From positions 1 to 46,443 of the forward strand of contig BJGF01000004.1 of NCBI GenBank assembly GCA_014190295.1: 46,443 nucleotides of DNA, given 5' to 3'. Positions 16,383-25,173 of the stretch are shown one piece after another. Under the pieces are notes generated by a model. It had not been told where the DNA came from. It saw only the letters and a program-made list of their open reading frames with translations, and searched no databases. Made by a program: the position numbers and the translations under genes. The first letter of the stretch is position 1; the number at the start of each line of letters is the position of its first letter. Source of the stretch: Actinomycetes bacterium (GTDB lineage Bacteria > Actinomycetota > Acidimicrobiia > Acidimicrobiales > Ilumatobacteraceae).

Positions 16383-17107
16383 AACTTGAACTGCGCAATG
16401 TGCGAAAGAGCTTTGAAGAGCGTGTGGTGCTTGCGGGTATAAATCTCGAAGTAAATGCCGGAGAAGTTGTTTCATTTATCGGATCAAGCGGTTCAGGTAA
16501 AACAACATTGTTGCGTTGTGTCAACTTGCTTGAACCAATTGACGACGGCGCGATTTTTCTCGACGGCGATGAAATTTCAAGCGTCGGTCGTGACCCAAAC
16601 CCCGTTCGCCGAAGAATCGGCATCGTGTTTCAAAGTTTCAATTTATTTCCACACATGAGCGTGCGGCGCAACATCACACTTGCTCTGACACAAGTTGTTG
16701 AAAAATCGGCGGATGAAGCCAATGCGATTGCTAGTTCATTACTTAAACGTTTCGGCTTGGACGAAAAAATTGACGCTTACCCTGACCAACTCTCGGGTGG
16801 CCAGCAACAACGAGTCGCAATTGTTCGAGCACTAGCGATGAGTCCCGAAGTTCTCTTGCTTGACGAAATCACATCTGCGCTTGACCCAGAACTGGTGGGC
16901 GAAGTACTCGACGTCGTGCGCGAACTAAAAGGCAGCGGCATCACGATGTTGATAGCAACACACGAGATGAACTTCGCCCGCGAAATAAGCGATCGCGTTT
17001 GCTTTCTTGCCTCTGGTCTCGTCGCCGAACAAGGCTCGCCTTCTCAGATTTTTTCTGACCCGACAGACGAACGGACAAAACAGTTTTTACGCCGAGTTCA
17101 GGCATGA
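16379..17107 (+). CDS. Polar amino-acid ABC transporter ATP-binding protein
   Basis: The 242-residue cytoplasmic ATPase of the importer has every ABC motif intact: Walker A GSSGSGKTT starting at 35, Q-loop GIVFQSFNLFPH at about 81-92, signature LSGGQQQR at 138-145, Walker B VLLLDEITSALDP at 158-170 and the switch His in ATHEMNFA. MKLELRNVRKSF at the start and the EITSALDPE variant fit the GlnQ/HisP group. Its ATG overlaps the permease stop by four bases. A serine hydrolase gene follows after a short gap on the same strand and may share the transcript. Confidence 0.93.
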   Translation: MKLELRNVRKSFEERVVLAGINLEVNAGEVVSFIGSSGSGKTTLLRCVNLLEPIDDGAIFLDGDEISSVGRDPNPVRRRIGIVFQSFNLFPHMSVRRNITLALTQVVEKSADEANAIASSLLKRFGLDEKIDAYPDQLSGGQQQRVAIVRALAMSPEVLLLDEITSALDPELVGEVLDVVRELKGSGITMLIATHEMNFAREISDRVCFLASGLVAEQGSPSQIFSDPTDERTKQFLRRVQA

Positions 17108-17202
17108 CCTTTGCTAATCTGCGTCAATGAAAAATCGCATCGCAATCTCGGCTGCTCTTATCGACATGCGCCAGCACAACGCCTGAATCAGCGGATAAAA
17201 CT

Positions 17203-18927
17203 GTGAGTTCGGTCAGCGCCGCACCTGAATGGACGCAGACCAGTTTCTTCATCCCTTCAGCGACCGACAGTAAGCCGACCGAACCATTTCGGGGCCGGAT
17301 AAGTTTTGAAACTACAAGGTTAGAAATCGATGTCACGCCAGCAGATAAGTTCGTGCAGAATCCATGGGCGTGGTGGGGATTGTTTGATTTCCTCAAAGAG
17401 CAAGATCCTGCGGGTGCGGCGAAAATTTTTGATCTTGATGCTCAGTTGTTTCCTGGTCTTGACATTGAGTTCTTCACATCATCTGACAACAGACTTGTCC
17501 CCGTTCAGCGCGACATTATTCGCAAACCAATCGTGGATCGAACAAATAGTTTTTGGGAGATAATCGCTGGCCCTGGTCGTGTTTGGGCAGCATCACAAGT
17601 TGATGGCGCATACTCCAGTTGGAATAAAGCTGTGTTTCCGTTCTCTTTTGTTCAATCACAAGAAGGTGAGGCATTGATCGGTCTTGCTTCGTTTTATTAC
17701 AAAGATGGCAAGGTTTCAAAGACGAAAGTACAACTGAGTTCGGATTCGGCCGGTGGATTTATTTTTTGGGATCCAGACTTTGATGTCAAAGCTTGGGGGG
17801 AAATTCCAACAGTGCAAACAAGCACAACAATCGCAAACGAATCATCACTGCAGAATGATTATGTTGTTGAATGTGCGAATCGTTTGCCGATAAAACCTCT
17901 TGCAGAACTCGGTTCACAAGCAGTCGTCGATGCAGTCGCCGCACTTGACCCCATTGCGACACTTAGCGCAGCAATTATGTACAACGGCACGCTGTACATG
18001 GACCCTGTAAAAACGTCGTTTGGTGTTCATCCATACCCGCAAGACATGCGCGTTGGAGTTTGGTCGGTAACGAAGTCACTTGTGCCCGGTCTTGCAGCAT
18101 TGTGCCTCGCAGAAAAATACGGCACGGACTTTCTTGACACAAAAATAGTCGACTATTTCAATGCTGGTGAAGAATTTGATTATGTTGATGCAGCATCCGA
18201 AGCCAGATGGAAGCAGGTAACGCTTCGCAATGCACTGCAAATGTCAACAGGCATGGGTGCAATCGATTACGACACAAACTGGGCATCGGACAATCTCAAC
18301 ACATATAAGTGGAGCTACTCATACAAGATTGAAGACATGATTCGTTACTACTTCAACGTCGCCCCTAATCCAGAGGTGACCGGTCCAGGTCAGAAATTTG
18401 CGTACATTGACCAAGACATGTGGATCGCTTCGATGGTCATGGATCGATTTATCAAACAAAAACAAGGCCCCGATGCCAGCCTGATTAAATTTCTGCGCAG
18501 CGAGGTTTACAAGCCAATTGGGGTAGATCACTTTGCGCTCGGCACGAACTACACAGATTCGGGCGAACTCGGTTACACCTATGGCGGATGGGGCGCACTG
18601 CCAACGATCGATATTTTGGCAAAGGCCGGTCGACTTGTTGCTAGTGGTGGCGTAACACCAAATGGTCGCCAGATTTTAAGCAAAGAATTGTTGAGTACTT
18701 ACGCGTCTAATGGTGATTACCAACTTACATTTTGGAAACAAAACTTAACGATTGACGGAAAAGAAATTCACGTCCCGAATATGAGTGGCGCTGGTGGCAA
18801 CAAGGTTTATGCATTACCAAACGGGATGTCAGTCGTTATTCTGGGTCGTGACAACTTCGACGGCGGTCCAACCGACGAACAAACTGCGCCGCTTATTGTT
18901 GCTGCGCTTAAAGTGACAAATCAATAG
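17203..18927 (+). CDS. Beta-lactamase-fold serine hydrolase, probably exported; N terminus disrupted or misassigned
   Basis: The 574-residue frame has a large N-terminal region (about 1-230) without a family I recognise. A class C beta-lactamase/DD-peptidase-like domain follows. The nucleophile motif is SVTK at 288-291. YID at 401-403 stands where class C enzymes have YSN or YxN, and a late GAGGNKVYALPNGMSVVILG segment matches the closing strand. Relatives include esterases and 6-aminohexanoate-dimer hydrolase, so an amide or ester substrate is likely; antibiotic hydrolysis is not implied. The GTG at 17203 has no good ribosome-binding site. The same frame is open back to 17131 and encodes LLLSTCASTTPE, a lipoprotein-like segment without a start codon. 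An ATG at 17127 in another frame encodes MKNRIAISAAL. See findings. It follows the amino-acid transporter genes directly. Confidence 0.72.
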   Translation: MSSVSAAPEWTQTSFFIPSATDSKPTEPFRGRISFETTRLEIDVTPADKFVQNPWAWWGLFDFLKEQDPAGAAKIFDLDAQLFPGLDIEFFTSSDNRLVPVQRDIIRKPIVDRTNSFWEIIAGPGRVWAASQVDGAYSSWNKAVFPFSFVQSQEGEALIGLASFYYKDGKVSKTKVQLSSDSAGGFIFWDPDFDVKAWGEIPTVQTSTTIANESSLQNDYVVECANRLPIKPLAELGSQAVVDAVAALDPIATLSAAIMYNGTLYMDPVKTSFGVHPYPQDMRVGVWSVTKSLVPGLAALCLAEKYGTDFLDTKIVDYFNAGEEFDYVDAASEARWKQVTLRNALQMSTGMGAIDYDTNWASDNLNTYKWSYSYKIEDMIRYYFNVAPNPEVTGPGQKFAYIDQDMWIASMVMDRFIKQKQGPDASLIKFLRSEVYKPIGVDHFALGTNYTDSGELGYTYGGWGALPTIDILAKAGRLVASGGVTPNGRQILSKELLSTYASNGDYQLTFWKQNLTIDGKEIHVPNMSGAGGNKVYALPNGMSVVILGRDNFDGGPTDEQTAPLIVAALKVTNQ

Positions 18928-18950
18928 ACAACGTCAATTAATTTGTGGTT

Positions 18951-20579
18951 TTAGATAGTTGGCAAAACATAATCTGCGTATTTTTCACGCAGAGTCTTTT
19001 TAGAGAACTTACCCACGCTGGTTTTTGGCACTTCGTCGATGAAGACAACATCATCTGGCACTTGCCATTTCGCAAGTCGCGGCCGAATAAAGTCAAGGAC
19101 TTCATCCTTAGTTAACGATTCGCCAGGGTTAAGCACAACACACGCCAGTGGCCGTTCTGACCACTTCGGGTGCGGCACTCCGACAACTGCGGCTTCTTTG
19201 ATTTTTGGATGCGACATCAGTTCGTTTTCGATTTCAACTGAAGAGATCCATTCGCCACCTGTTTTGATCAAATCTTTCGTGCGGTCAACTAACCGAATAC
19301 GACCCGACGAATCCATTGTTGCAACATCTCCTGTCCGAAGCCAGCCATCGGCAGTGAAACTTTCGGCGGCGCGCGAGTCGTTGTAATAAGTCGATGCAAT
19401 CCACGAACCAGCACATTGCAACTCGCCACTTGTTTCGCCGTCCCATGCCACAGGCGTTACGGTGCCGGGCAGAACTACTCGACAATCAACACCAAAATTA
19501 ATCGTGCCAACAGTTGTGCGAAGTTCGGCTTGCTCTGCGATTGACTTTTTCTGATCTGCCAGCGACAGATTGCAAGTTGCCGCAATCGGGCTCGTCTCGG
19601 TCATGCCCCAAGCTTGCAAAATCGGCAAACCCACAGTTTCGCGGTAGGCCTCGCTCAATGCTTTTGGCACTGCGCTTCCACCAACTGGAATCACACGCAA
19701 CGAAGATGTATCGCGACCCTTAAGTTCGGGTAGCACGCTCATCCAAATAGTCGGCACACCTGCAGCCACGGTGACTTTTTCTTCGACGATTAAATTTGCA
19801 AGTGCTTTGCCGGATAAATCTGGACCGGGCAAGACCAGATTTGCACCGCATGCGACTGCGGCGTGTGCAAGACCCCATGCATTGGCATGAAACATCGGCA
19901 CGACTGGCAAAATGATGTCGCTCTCGCGCGCACCAAGCGAGTCGACCATCATCGCTCCCATGGTGTGCATAAATGTCGAGCGGTGACTGTAGACAACACC
20001 TTTCGGGTTGCCTGTTGTTCCGCTCGTGTAACACATACTTGCTGCGCGATTTTCGTCAGTTACTTTAAACTCGGCGCCAGAGACGCCTCTGATCAATTCT
20101 TCGTAGTCATACATCTGCATGCCGTCAACAGAATCTGGCACATCGCCCTTGCCGTCGTTCATCACGACGAGATGCTTGACAGTTTTGAAAGTTGGCAACA
20201 GTGGCGCAAGCAGTGCGAATAGCGAGCGGTCGACAAAAATAACTTCGTCTTCGGCATGATTGGCAATGTACGTAAGTTGCTCGGGAAACAAACGAATATT
20301 TAGTGTGTGTACGACACGGCCAGTGCATGGCGCAGCGAAATAAAGTTCGAGATGTCGGGCAGTGTTCCAGGCAAATGTTGCAACACGTCCGTCGCTCGTG
20401 ATCTTTAGTTTGTCAAGTGCTCCACCAAGTTGCCGAGTGCGGGCTGCCCACTCACCATAAGTGATGCGATCTTTACCAACTGCAGTTGCCGTGGTGATTG
20501 TTTTTTCAGTGTGATATTTTTCGGCCCGTTCGAAAATGTGCACCATCGTCAAAGGTGTGTCCTGCATTAAACCCTTCAT
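18951..20579 (-). CDS. Fatty acyl-CoA ligase (AMP-binding family)
   Basis: The ANL-superfamily ligase of 542 residues activates a carboxylic acid as acyl-AMP and then forms the CoA thioester. The P-loop YTSGTTGNPKGVVYSHRS is at about 184-201, the A5 motif WGMTETSP follows, then GWLRTGDVATMD and the hinge region DRTKDLIKTGGEWIS. The C-terminal catalytic Lys lies in KTSVGKFSKK. The N terminus MKGLMQDTPLTMVHIFERA is typical of the AlkK-like medium/long-chain fatty acyl-CoA synthetases widespread in actinobacteria. The gene stands alone on the minus strand, convergent with the serine hydrolase and divergent from the DedA-like gene. Chain-length preference cannot be read from sequence. Confidence 0.88.
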   Translation of the reverse strand: MKGLMQDTPLTMVHIFERAEKYHTEKTITTATAVGKDRITYGEWAARTRQLGGALDKLKITSDGRVATFAWNTARHLELYFAAPCTGRVVHTLNIRLFPEQLTYIANHAEDEVIFVDRSLFALLAPLLPTFKTVKHLVVMNDGKGDVPDSVDGMQMYDYEELIRGVSGAEFKVTDENRAASMCYTSGTTGNPKGVVYSHRSTFMHTMGAMMVDSLGARESDIILPVVPMFHANAWGLAHAAVACGANLVLPGPDLSGKALANLIVEEKVTVAAGVPTIWMSVLPELKGRDTSSLRVIPVGGSAVPKALSEAYRETVGLPILQAWGMTETSPIAATCNLSLADQKKSIAEQAELRTTVGTINFGVDCRVVLPGTVTPVAWDGETSGELQCAGSWIASTYYNDSRAAESFTADGWLRTGDVATMDSSGRIRLVDRTKDLIKTGGEWISSVEIENELMSHPKIKEAAVVGVPHPKWSERPLACVVLNPGESLTKDEVLDFIRPRLAKWQVPDDVVFIDEVPKTSVGKFSKKTLREKYADYVLPTI

Positions 20580-20642
20580 GAATCCCCCGAAAGTCTTTAG
20601 GTTGAGTAAATTAAAGTTAGCAAGTCGGCTAGCGTTCTACGA

Positions 20643-21278
20643 ATGCGAAAAGCCGTGCTCGCGCTCACAACCATGTTGTTTGTGATCGGCACAATTGGCA
20701 CAAACATTGGCCCAGCGCTAATTGACGAACACCCGAGATTGATCCTGATGCTCAGCGCACGCAACCGCAACCTTTTCGGCGCGGTGCCGTATATCGACCT
20801 AATGAGTTATTTACTAATTGGATTCACGCGGGTGTTGATTGCTGGCGTCGCTCTGTTTTTGGTTGGTCGCTGGTTCGGAACTAAAGCCTTCGGCTGGATC
20901 AAAGGAAATGTTGGCGAAATGCCGGCTATCTACAGGTGGACCGAACGTGCCGTCGATAAAGCAGGCTCGTTGATGGTGGTACTGATGCCGGGAAGCAACG
21001 TCGTCTGCCTGTTGGTGGGTCACAGAAAAATGGCACCGCGCAGGTTCGTGCCATTGTTGATGCTCGGTATAGCGATCAAACTTGCGGTGCTGTGGCGAGG
21101 CGGAAAGTTATTTGAACAGCAAATTAGAGATTTTTTAAATTACATTGAAAAATATCAGTGGTGGGTTGTCGGTATATTGTTTGCAGCATCATCAATTCAG
21201 TCGGCTTTCAAAAATCAAAAAAATCGGGCCAATAAACAATCACAAGGAGAGAATCATGGCAACAAAGAAGAAAACTAA
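20643..21278 (+). CDS. DedA/VTT-like membrane protein
   Basis: A 211-residue membrane protein with hydrophobic segments near residues 5-22, 55-82, 110-130, 138-152 and 172-186. ALFLVGRWFGTKAF and MPGSNVVCLLVGHRKMAPRR are reminiscent of the DedA/SNARE-associated (VTT) pattern, in which a Gly-Arg loop precedes a re-entrant helix. Similarity is partial and I rate the family as probable only. Known DedA proteins flip or scramble lipid carriers, but function here is not established. The C terminus is hydrophilic and Lys/Asn-rich (KNQKNRANKQSQ). Its last 23 bases overlap the start of tpx in a different frame, so the genes are translationally linked. Confidence 0.6.
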   Translation: MRKAVLALTTMLFVIGTIGTNIGPALIDEHPRLILMLSARNRNLFGAVPYIDLMSYLLIGFTRVLIAGVALFLVGRWFGTKAFGWIKGNVGEMPAIYRWTERAVDKAGSLMVVLMPGSNVVCLLVGHRKMAPRRFVPLLMLGIAIKLAVLWRGGKLFEQQIRDFLNYIEKYQWWVVGILFAASSIQSAFKNQKNRANKQSQGENHGNKEEN

Positions 21279-21828
21279 AACGAAAAAAACTGTGAAAAAA
21301 AAGACCGTTAAGAAAACGAGCAAGAAAACCGGCACAACAGTAACTCTGGGTGGCAATCCAGTTTCAGTAAGCGGCAAATTGCCAACCAAAGGCAAGCCTG
21401 CGCCAAAGTTTTCGCTGACCACTAGCGCACTGCAAGATATTTCAAACAAAGATCTTGTGGGCAAAAGAGTTATCTTTAACATTTTCCCGAGCATCGATAC
21501 CCCGACTTGTGCAACAAGCACTCGCAAGTTCAACGAGATCGCATCGTCGCTCGCCAACACAGAGATCTACTGTGTGTCGGCAGACTTGCCATTTGCGCAG
21601 GGCCGTTTTTGTGGTAGCGAAGGTTTGACAAATGTCAAGACTGCTTCGTCATTTCGTACGAACTTTGCTGCCGCTTTCGGCGTGAAGCTTACGAGCAGCG
21701 TGCTCAAGGGTGTGCTCGCCCGAGCGGTAGTCGTTCTAGATGAAAAAGGCAAAGTTCTGCACACAGAACTTGTTGGCGAAATCGCCAGCGAGCCAAACTA
21801 CGAAGCAGCGATCAACTCACTGCGCTAA
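21256..21828 (+). CDS. tpx: Thiol peroxidase (Tpx-type peroxiredoxin) with lysine-rich N-terminal tail
   Basis: An atypical 2-Cys peroxiredoxin that reduces hydroperoxides with thioredoxin. The peroxidatic Cys85 lies in FPSIDTPTCATSTRKF and the resolving Cys119 in GRFCGSEG. GNPVSVSGKLP and the C-terminal NYEAAINSLR also fit Tpx. The ATG at 21256 is preceded by a strong AAGGAGAG. An upstream start at 21145 would add 37 residues unlike the family. The mature-family sequence begins near residue 28. Ahead of it is an extension made almost wholly of Lys, Thr and Val, with 13 Lys in the first 25 residues, which typical Tpx lacks. Such a tail could bind nucleic acid or anionic membrane, but this is speculation. 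It converges on dapB. Confidence 0.9.
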   Translation: MATKKKTKTKKTVKKKTVKKTSKKTGTTVTLGGNPVSVSGKLPTKGKPAPKFSLTTSALQDISNKDLVGKRVIFNIFPSIDTPTCATSTRKFNEIASSLANTEIYCVSADLPFAQGRFCGSEGLTNVKTASSFRTNFAAAFGVKLTSSVLKGVLARAVVVLDEKGKVLHTELVGEIASEPNYEAAINSLR

Positions 21829-21832
21829 ATAA

Positions 21833-21845
21833 TTGCCGTTGGCAA
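21833..21845. terminator. Weak hairpin between convergent tpx and dapB
   Basis: TTGCC and GGCAA form a five-pair stem with a GTT loop in the 27-base gap between the two stop codons. On the minus strand it is followed by TTATTT, so it could help end dapB transcription. The stem is short and GC-poor, so efficiency is doubtful. Confidence 0.3.
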
Positions 21846-21855
21846 AAATTAATAA

Positions 21856-22623
21856 TTAAATTCCCAAAAATTTGTCGAGACCGAGGGTGAAACCCTTGTG
21901 TTCGGCAATATTTTTGCACGCTAATACAACGCCGGGCATGAAACTTGCGCGATCAATCGTGTCGTGGCGAATTGTGAGTGTTTGCGACTGCGTGCCAAAG
22001 ATGACCTCTTGATTTGCCACAACGCCGCGCATGCGAACTGCATGAATTGGAATATCTGCCGGGCCACGCGCGCCACGCGCCCCAGCAATCGCTTCGTGAG
22101 AAGTTGGGTCTTTTACCCAAGTGTTGCTGGCTGCAGCAATGCGATTGGCAGTTGCTATCGCAGTGCCCGACGGTGAATCAATTTTGTTCTCGTGGTGAAT
22201 TTCGATAATTTCTGCCGTGTCGAAAAACGGCGCAGCAATTTCGGCGAAGCGCATCATCAACACTGCGCCAATTGCAAAGTTTGGCGCAACGATGCAATTA
22301 CTGGATGTAAATATCTTTTTGAATTCTGAAATATCTGCATCGGTAAAACCAGTCGTACCAACAACTGCATGAACATTGTGCATTGCCAACCAAGGCAAGT
22401 TAATTCGCGAAGCGGCAGCGACGGTGAAGTCGACAGCAACTTCTACTTTTGCATCGGCTAACGCGCGCAGATCTTTGGCGATTGTTAGGCCTTCAATCAT
22501 TGAACCAGAAGCAGCAGAATCAACTGCCGCAACCAGTTCGAGATTTTTGTCGGCTGCGATTGCGGCGCAGACCGTTTGGCCCATCCGCCCCGCAGCACCA
22601 ATGACACCGATACGAATTGTCAT
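21856..22623 (-). CDS. dapB: 4-hydroxy-tetrahydrodipicolinate reductase
   Basis: The 255-residue NAD(P)H-dependent reductase performs the second step of diaminopimelate and lysine synthesis. The nucleotide-binding loop GAAGRMG is at 9-15, and the family signature EIHHENKIDSPSGTA carries the catalytic His and Lys. I chose the ATG at 22623 because the Rossmann strand IRIGVIGAAG follows at once. It leaves a 13-base gap to pnp, whereas an alternative at 22665 would overlap pnp and add 14 residues unlike the family. The gene is the last of an rpsO-pnp-dapB series. dapA lies about 9 kb further on the same strand. Confidence 0.94.
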   Translation of the reverse strand: MTIRIGVIGAAGRMGQTVCAAIAADKNLELVAAVDSAASGSMIEGLTIAKDLRALADAKVEVAVDFTVAAASRINLPWLAMHNVHAVVGTTGFTDADISEFKKIFTSSNCIVAPNFAIGAVLMMRFAEIAAPFFDTAEIIEIHHENKIDSPSGTAIATANRIAAASNTWVKDPTSHEAIAGARGARGPADIPIHAVRMRGVVANQEVIFGTQSQTLTIRHDTIDRASFMPGVVLACKNIAEHKGFTLGLDKFLGI

Positions 22624-22636
22624 CTCGGTCGAGATC

Positions 22637-25108
22637 CTATTGATCGTTTCGCAAGTCGCGATCAAACTCTTCTTCGAAACTCACGCTGACCGCATCTGAC
22701 GGCGCACTGCGAGTGCGATCGTTACGGTCATTACGTCCACCGCGATCGTTGCGATCATTCGAACGCGGACGATCGTTTCGGTCACCGCGACCACCACGAT
22801 CATTCGAACGCGGACGATCGTTTCTATCGTTACGTCCACCACGATCATTCGAACGCGGACGATCACCACGATCTGGACGTGGACCACGCTCGCCATCACC
22901 TGACGAACCCCCAGCCGAGCCCTTGATGACTTCGCCGTCTGGACCAATCAGGCTGAGACTAACTTTGCCACGATCGTCGATGTCATCGACACGCACTTGC
23001 ACTTCGTCGCCGATGTTGAGTACATCTTCGACTCGCGCCACGCGTTGTCCGTTGCCAAGTTTCGAAATGTGCACGAGCCCATCTCGTCCGGGAAGAATAT
23101 TCACGAACGCGCCGAACGCCGCTGTGTTAACGACACGACCCGTGTAAACCGCACCGAGCTCTGCAGTTGGTGGATCAACTATCGCCAAAATTCGAGCTTT
23201 TGCGTCTTCTACTTTTGAGTTGTCTGGCGAACCAATCGTGATGATGCCGGTTGCACCGTCGTCAGAAACGTTGATTTCTGCACCAGTCTCTTGTTGGATC
23301 GTGTTGATTACTTTGCCCTTTGGCCCAATTACTTCGCCGACTTTGTCGAGTGGAATCGTAAACGTGACAATCTTCGGTGCGCTCTCGTTAACCGTTGCGC
23401 GTGGCGCATTGATCGCAGAGTTCATCACATCAAGAATCTTCAAGCGTGCTTCTTTGGCCTGCTGCAATGCCTTGGCCAAAACATCACTTGGGATGCCTTC
23501 GATTTTTGTATCAAGTTGCAATGCAGTAACTGCATCGGCGGTGCCTGCGACTTTGAAGTCCATGTCGCCGAATGCATCTTCTGCACCGAGAATGTCTGTG
23601 AGTGCTGTGTATTTGCCTTGATCAAAGATCAGACCCATCGCGATACCCGCCACTGGTGCAATGATCGGCACACCAGCATCCATCAGCGACAAACTTGATG
23701 CACAAACTGACGCCATTGATGTCGAACCGTTTGATGACAAAACTTCGCTAACTAAACGAAGTGTGTAAGCAAACTTTTCTTGGCTCGGCACAACCGGAAA
23801 CAACGCACGCTCAGCGAGCGCACCGTGTCCGATTTCGCGGCGCTTTGGTGTGCCGACACGACCTGTTTCACCGTTGGCCCATGGAGCCATGTTGTAGTCG
23901 TGCATGTAACGCTTGGATGTCTCTGGAGTGATCGAGTCGATCATCTGGTTCATCTTCGGCATTGCCATCGTCAAGACGTTGAGCACTTGAGTCTCACCGC
24001 GTTGAAACAACCCGGTGCCGTGCGCAGTCGAGATCAAACCAACTTCGGCTGATACTGGACGCAAGTCGGCAGGTCCGCGACCGTCGATACGAATACCTTC
24101 ATCGACCACGCGCTTGCGCACTAATTTTTTGGTGAGTGAACGCACTGCTTCTTTGATTTGCTTCTCTTGAGCAGGAAACTTCTCGGCAAGTTCGGCAAGT
24201 GTTGCAGTTGTTGCTGCATCAATCGCCTCATTGCGCTCGCTCTTTAGTGCGATGCGAATTGCTGGTTGCAATTTTGTGGTTGCGGTGGCTTCTACGGCTG
24301 CAAACAATTCTTCGGTGTAGTCAAGCACAGGTGTGAACTTGAGCGGCTCAATCGCGCCACGAGTTGCGATGACACTTGCAACAAGTTGGCGTTGCAATTT
24401 GATCGACTCTTTGATGAACGGTTTGCAGGCTTCTAATCCGCTTGCGATAACTTCTTCGTTCACTTTTGGTGCACCAGCTTCGTAATACGAGAAACTCTTC
24501 TCGGTTCCGCCTGCTTCAACCATCATTACGGCAACATCGCCGTTGTCAAGTTCACGACCAGCAACGACCAGCTCGAATGTCGACTCGTCGCCTTCTTCGA
24601 ATGTTGGATGTGCGATCCATGTGCCGTCTTGGCTGTATGCCAAACGCACTGCGCCAATCGGACCATCAAACGGAATACCCGAGATCATGAACGATGCTGA
24701 TGCTGCGTTGATCGCGAGAACATCATGTGGATTAGTTTGATCGGCACCAATGACGGTGATCACAACTTGAGTTTCGTTGCGGTAACCATCTGGGAAGGCC
24801 GGTCGCAATGGACGGTCAGTTAAACGACACGTAAGAATTGCTTGCTGACTTGGACGACCTTCGCGGCGAAAAAATGAGCCAGGGATTTTTCCGGCTGCGT
24901 ATGCGCGCTCTTCAACGTCAACTGTCAACGGAAAGAAGTCAATGCCGTCACGCACGCCCTTTGCGGCGTTCGCTGTTGCAAGAACTGTCGTCTTGCCGAT
25001 TTTTGCTACTACTGCTCCTTGCGACTGCAAAGCAAGTTTGCCCGTCTCGAAGGTGAGTGTTCTATCGGTCCCTGAAATTGGACCGCTTACTGAAATGGCC
25101 TCGGCCAT
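22637..25108 (-). CDS. pnp: Polyribonucleotide nucleotidyltransferase (PNPase)
   Basis: The 823-residue phosphorolytic 3'-5' exoribonuclease and RNA-tailing enzyme. Two RNase PH-like domains occupy the first roughly 540 residues; the second, catalytic, one includes RRREIGHGALAERAL-like sequence after TGRVGTPK. A KH domain follows with the GxxG loop EVIGPKGK, then an S1 RNA-binding domain at about 643-730 (GAVYTGRVVNTAAFGAFVNI). The tail after about 735 is unusual: tandem Arg/Asp/Asn/Gly-rich repeats that probably add disordered RNA-binding or protein-contact capacity. A clear ribosome-binding site (AAAGGAAA) precedes the ATG. The gene follows rpsO after 187 bases, the classical rpsO-pnp order, and precedes dapB by 13 bases. 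Confidence 0.96.
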   Translation of the reverse strand: MAEAISVSGPISGTDRTLTFETGKLALQSQGAVVAKIGKTTVLATANAAKGVRDGIDFFPLTVDVEERAYAAGKIPGSFFRREGRPSQQAILTCRLTDRPLRPAFPDGYRNETQVVITVIGADQTNPHDVLAINAASASFMISGIPFDGPIGAVRLAYSQDGTWIAHPTFEEGDESTFELVVAGRELDNGDVAVMMVEAGGTEKSFSYYEAGAPKVNEEVIASGLEACKPFIKESIKLQRQLVASVIATRGAIEPLKFTPVLDYTEELFAAVEATATTKLQPAIRIALKSERNEAIDAATTATLAELAEKFPAQEKQIKEAVRSLTKKLVRKRVVDEGIRIDGRGPADLRPVSAEVGLISTAHGTGLFQRGETQVLNVLTMAMPKMNQMIDSITPETSKRYMHDYNMAPWANGETGRVGTPKRREIGHGALAERALFPVVPSQEKFAYTLRLVSEVLSSNGSTSMASVCASSLSLMDAGVPIIAPVAGIAMGLIFDQGKYTALTDILGAEDAFGDMDFKVAGTADAVTALQLDTKIEGIPSDVLAKALQQAKEARLKILDVMNSAINAPRATVNESAPKIVTFTIPLDKVGEVIGPKGKVINTIQQETGAEINVSDDGATGIITIGSPDNSKVEDAKARILAIVDPPTAELGAVYTGRVVNTAAFGAFVNILPGRDGLVHISKLGNGQRVARVEDVLNIGDEVQVRVDDIDDRGKVSLSLIGPDGEVIKGSAGGSSGDGERGPRPDRGDRPRSNDRGGRNDRNDRPRSNDRGGRGDRNDRPRSNDRNDRGGRNDRNDRTRSAPSDAVSVSFEEEFDRDLRNDQ
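22752..22864 (-). repeat. 45-base tandem repeats inside the pnp tail
   Basis: A near-identical segment beginning CGATCATTCGAACGCGGACG on the plus strand occurs at 22752, 22797 and 22842, exactly 45 bases apart. It encodes a 15-residue unit containing NDRPRSNDRGGR on the minus strand. Shorter degenerate copies lie on either side. The period is a multiple of three, so copy changes keep the frame. Confidence 0.85.
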
Positions 25109-25173
25109 GATATTTCCTTTCGTGTCTGTGCCGCTTTTACGGACTCACAGACTTATGTGCCGAACAAATTGTC

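Noticed and set aside
17203-18927. Serine hydrolase as an antibiotic-resistance beta-lactamase
   Set aside because: Only the general fold and SxxK motif are shared; the YxN and closing motifs differ and an importer, not a resistance context, surrounds it.
22713-23147. Long Arg/Ser-rich frame on the plus strand opposite the pnp tail
   Set aside because: It is the antisense reading of the repeat region and its composition follows from that repeat; no ribosome-binding site or family pattern.
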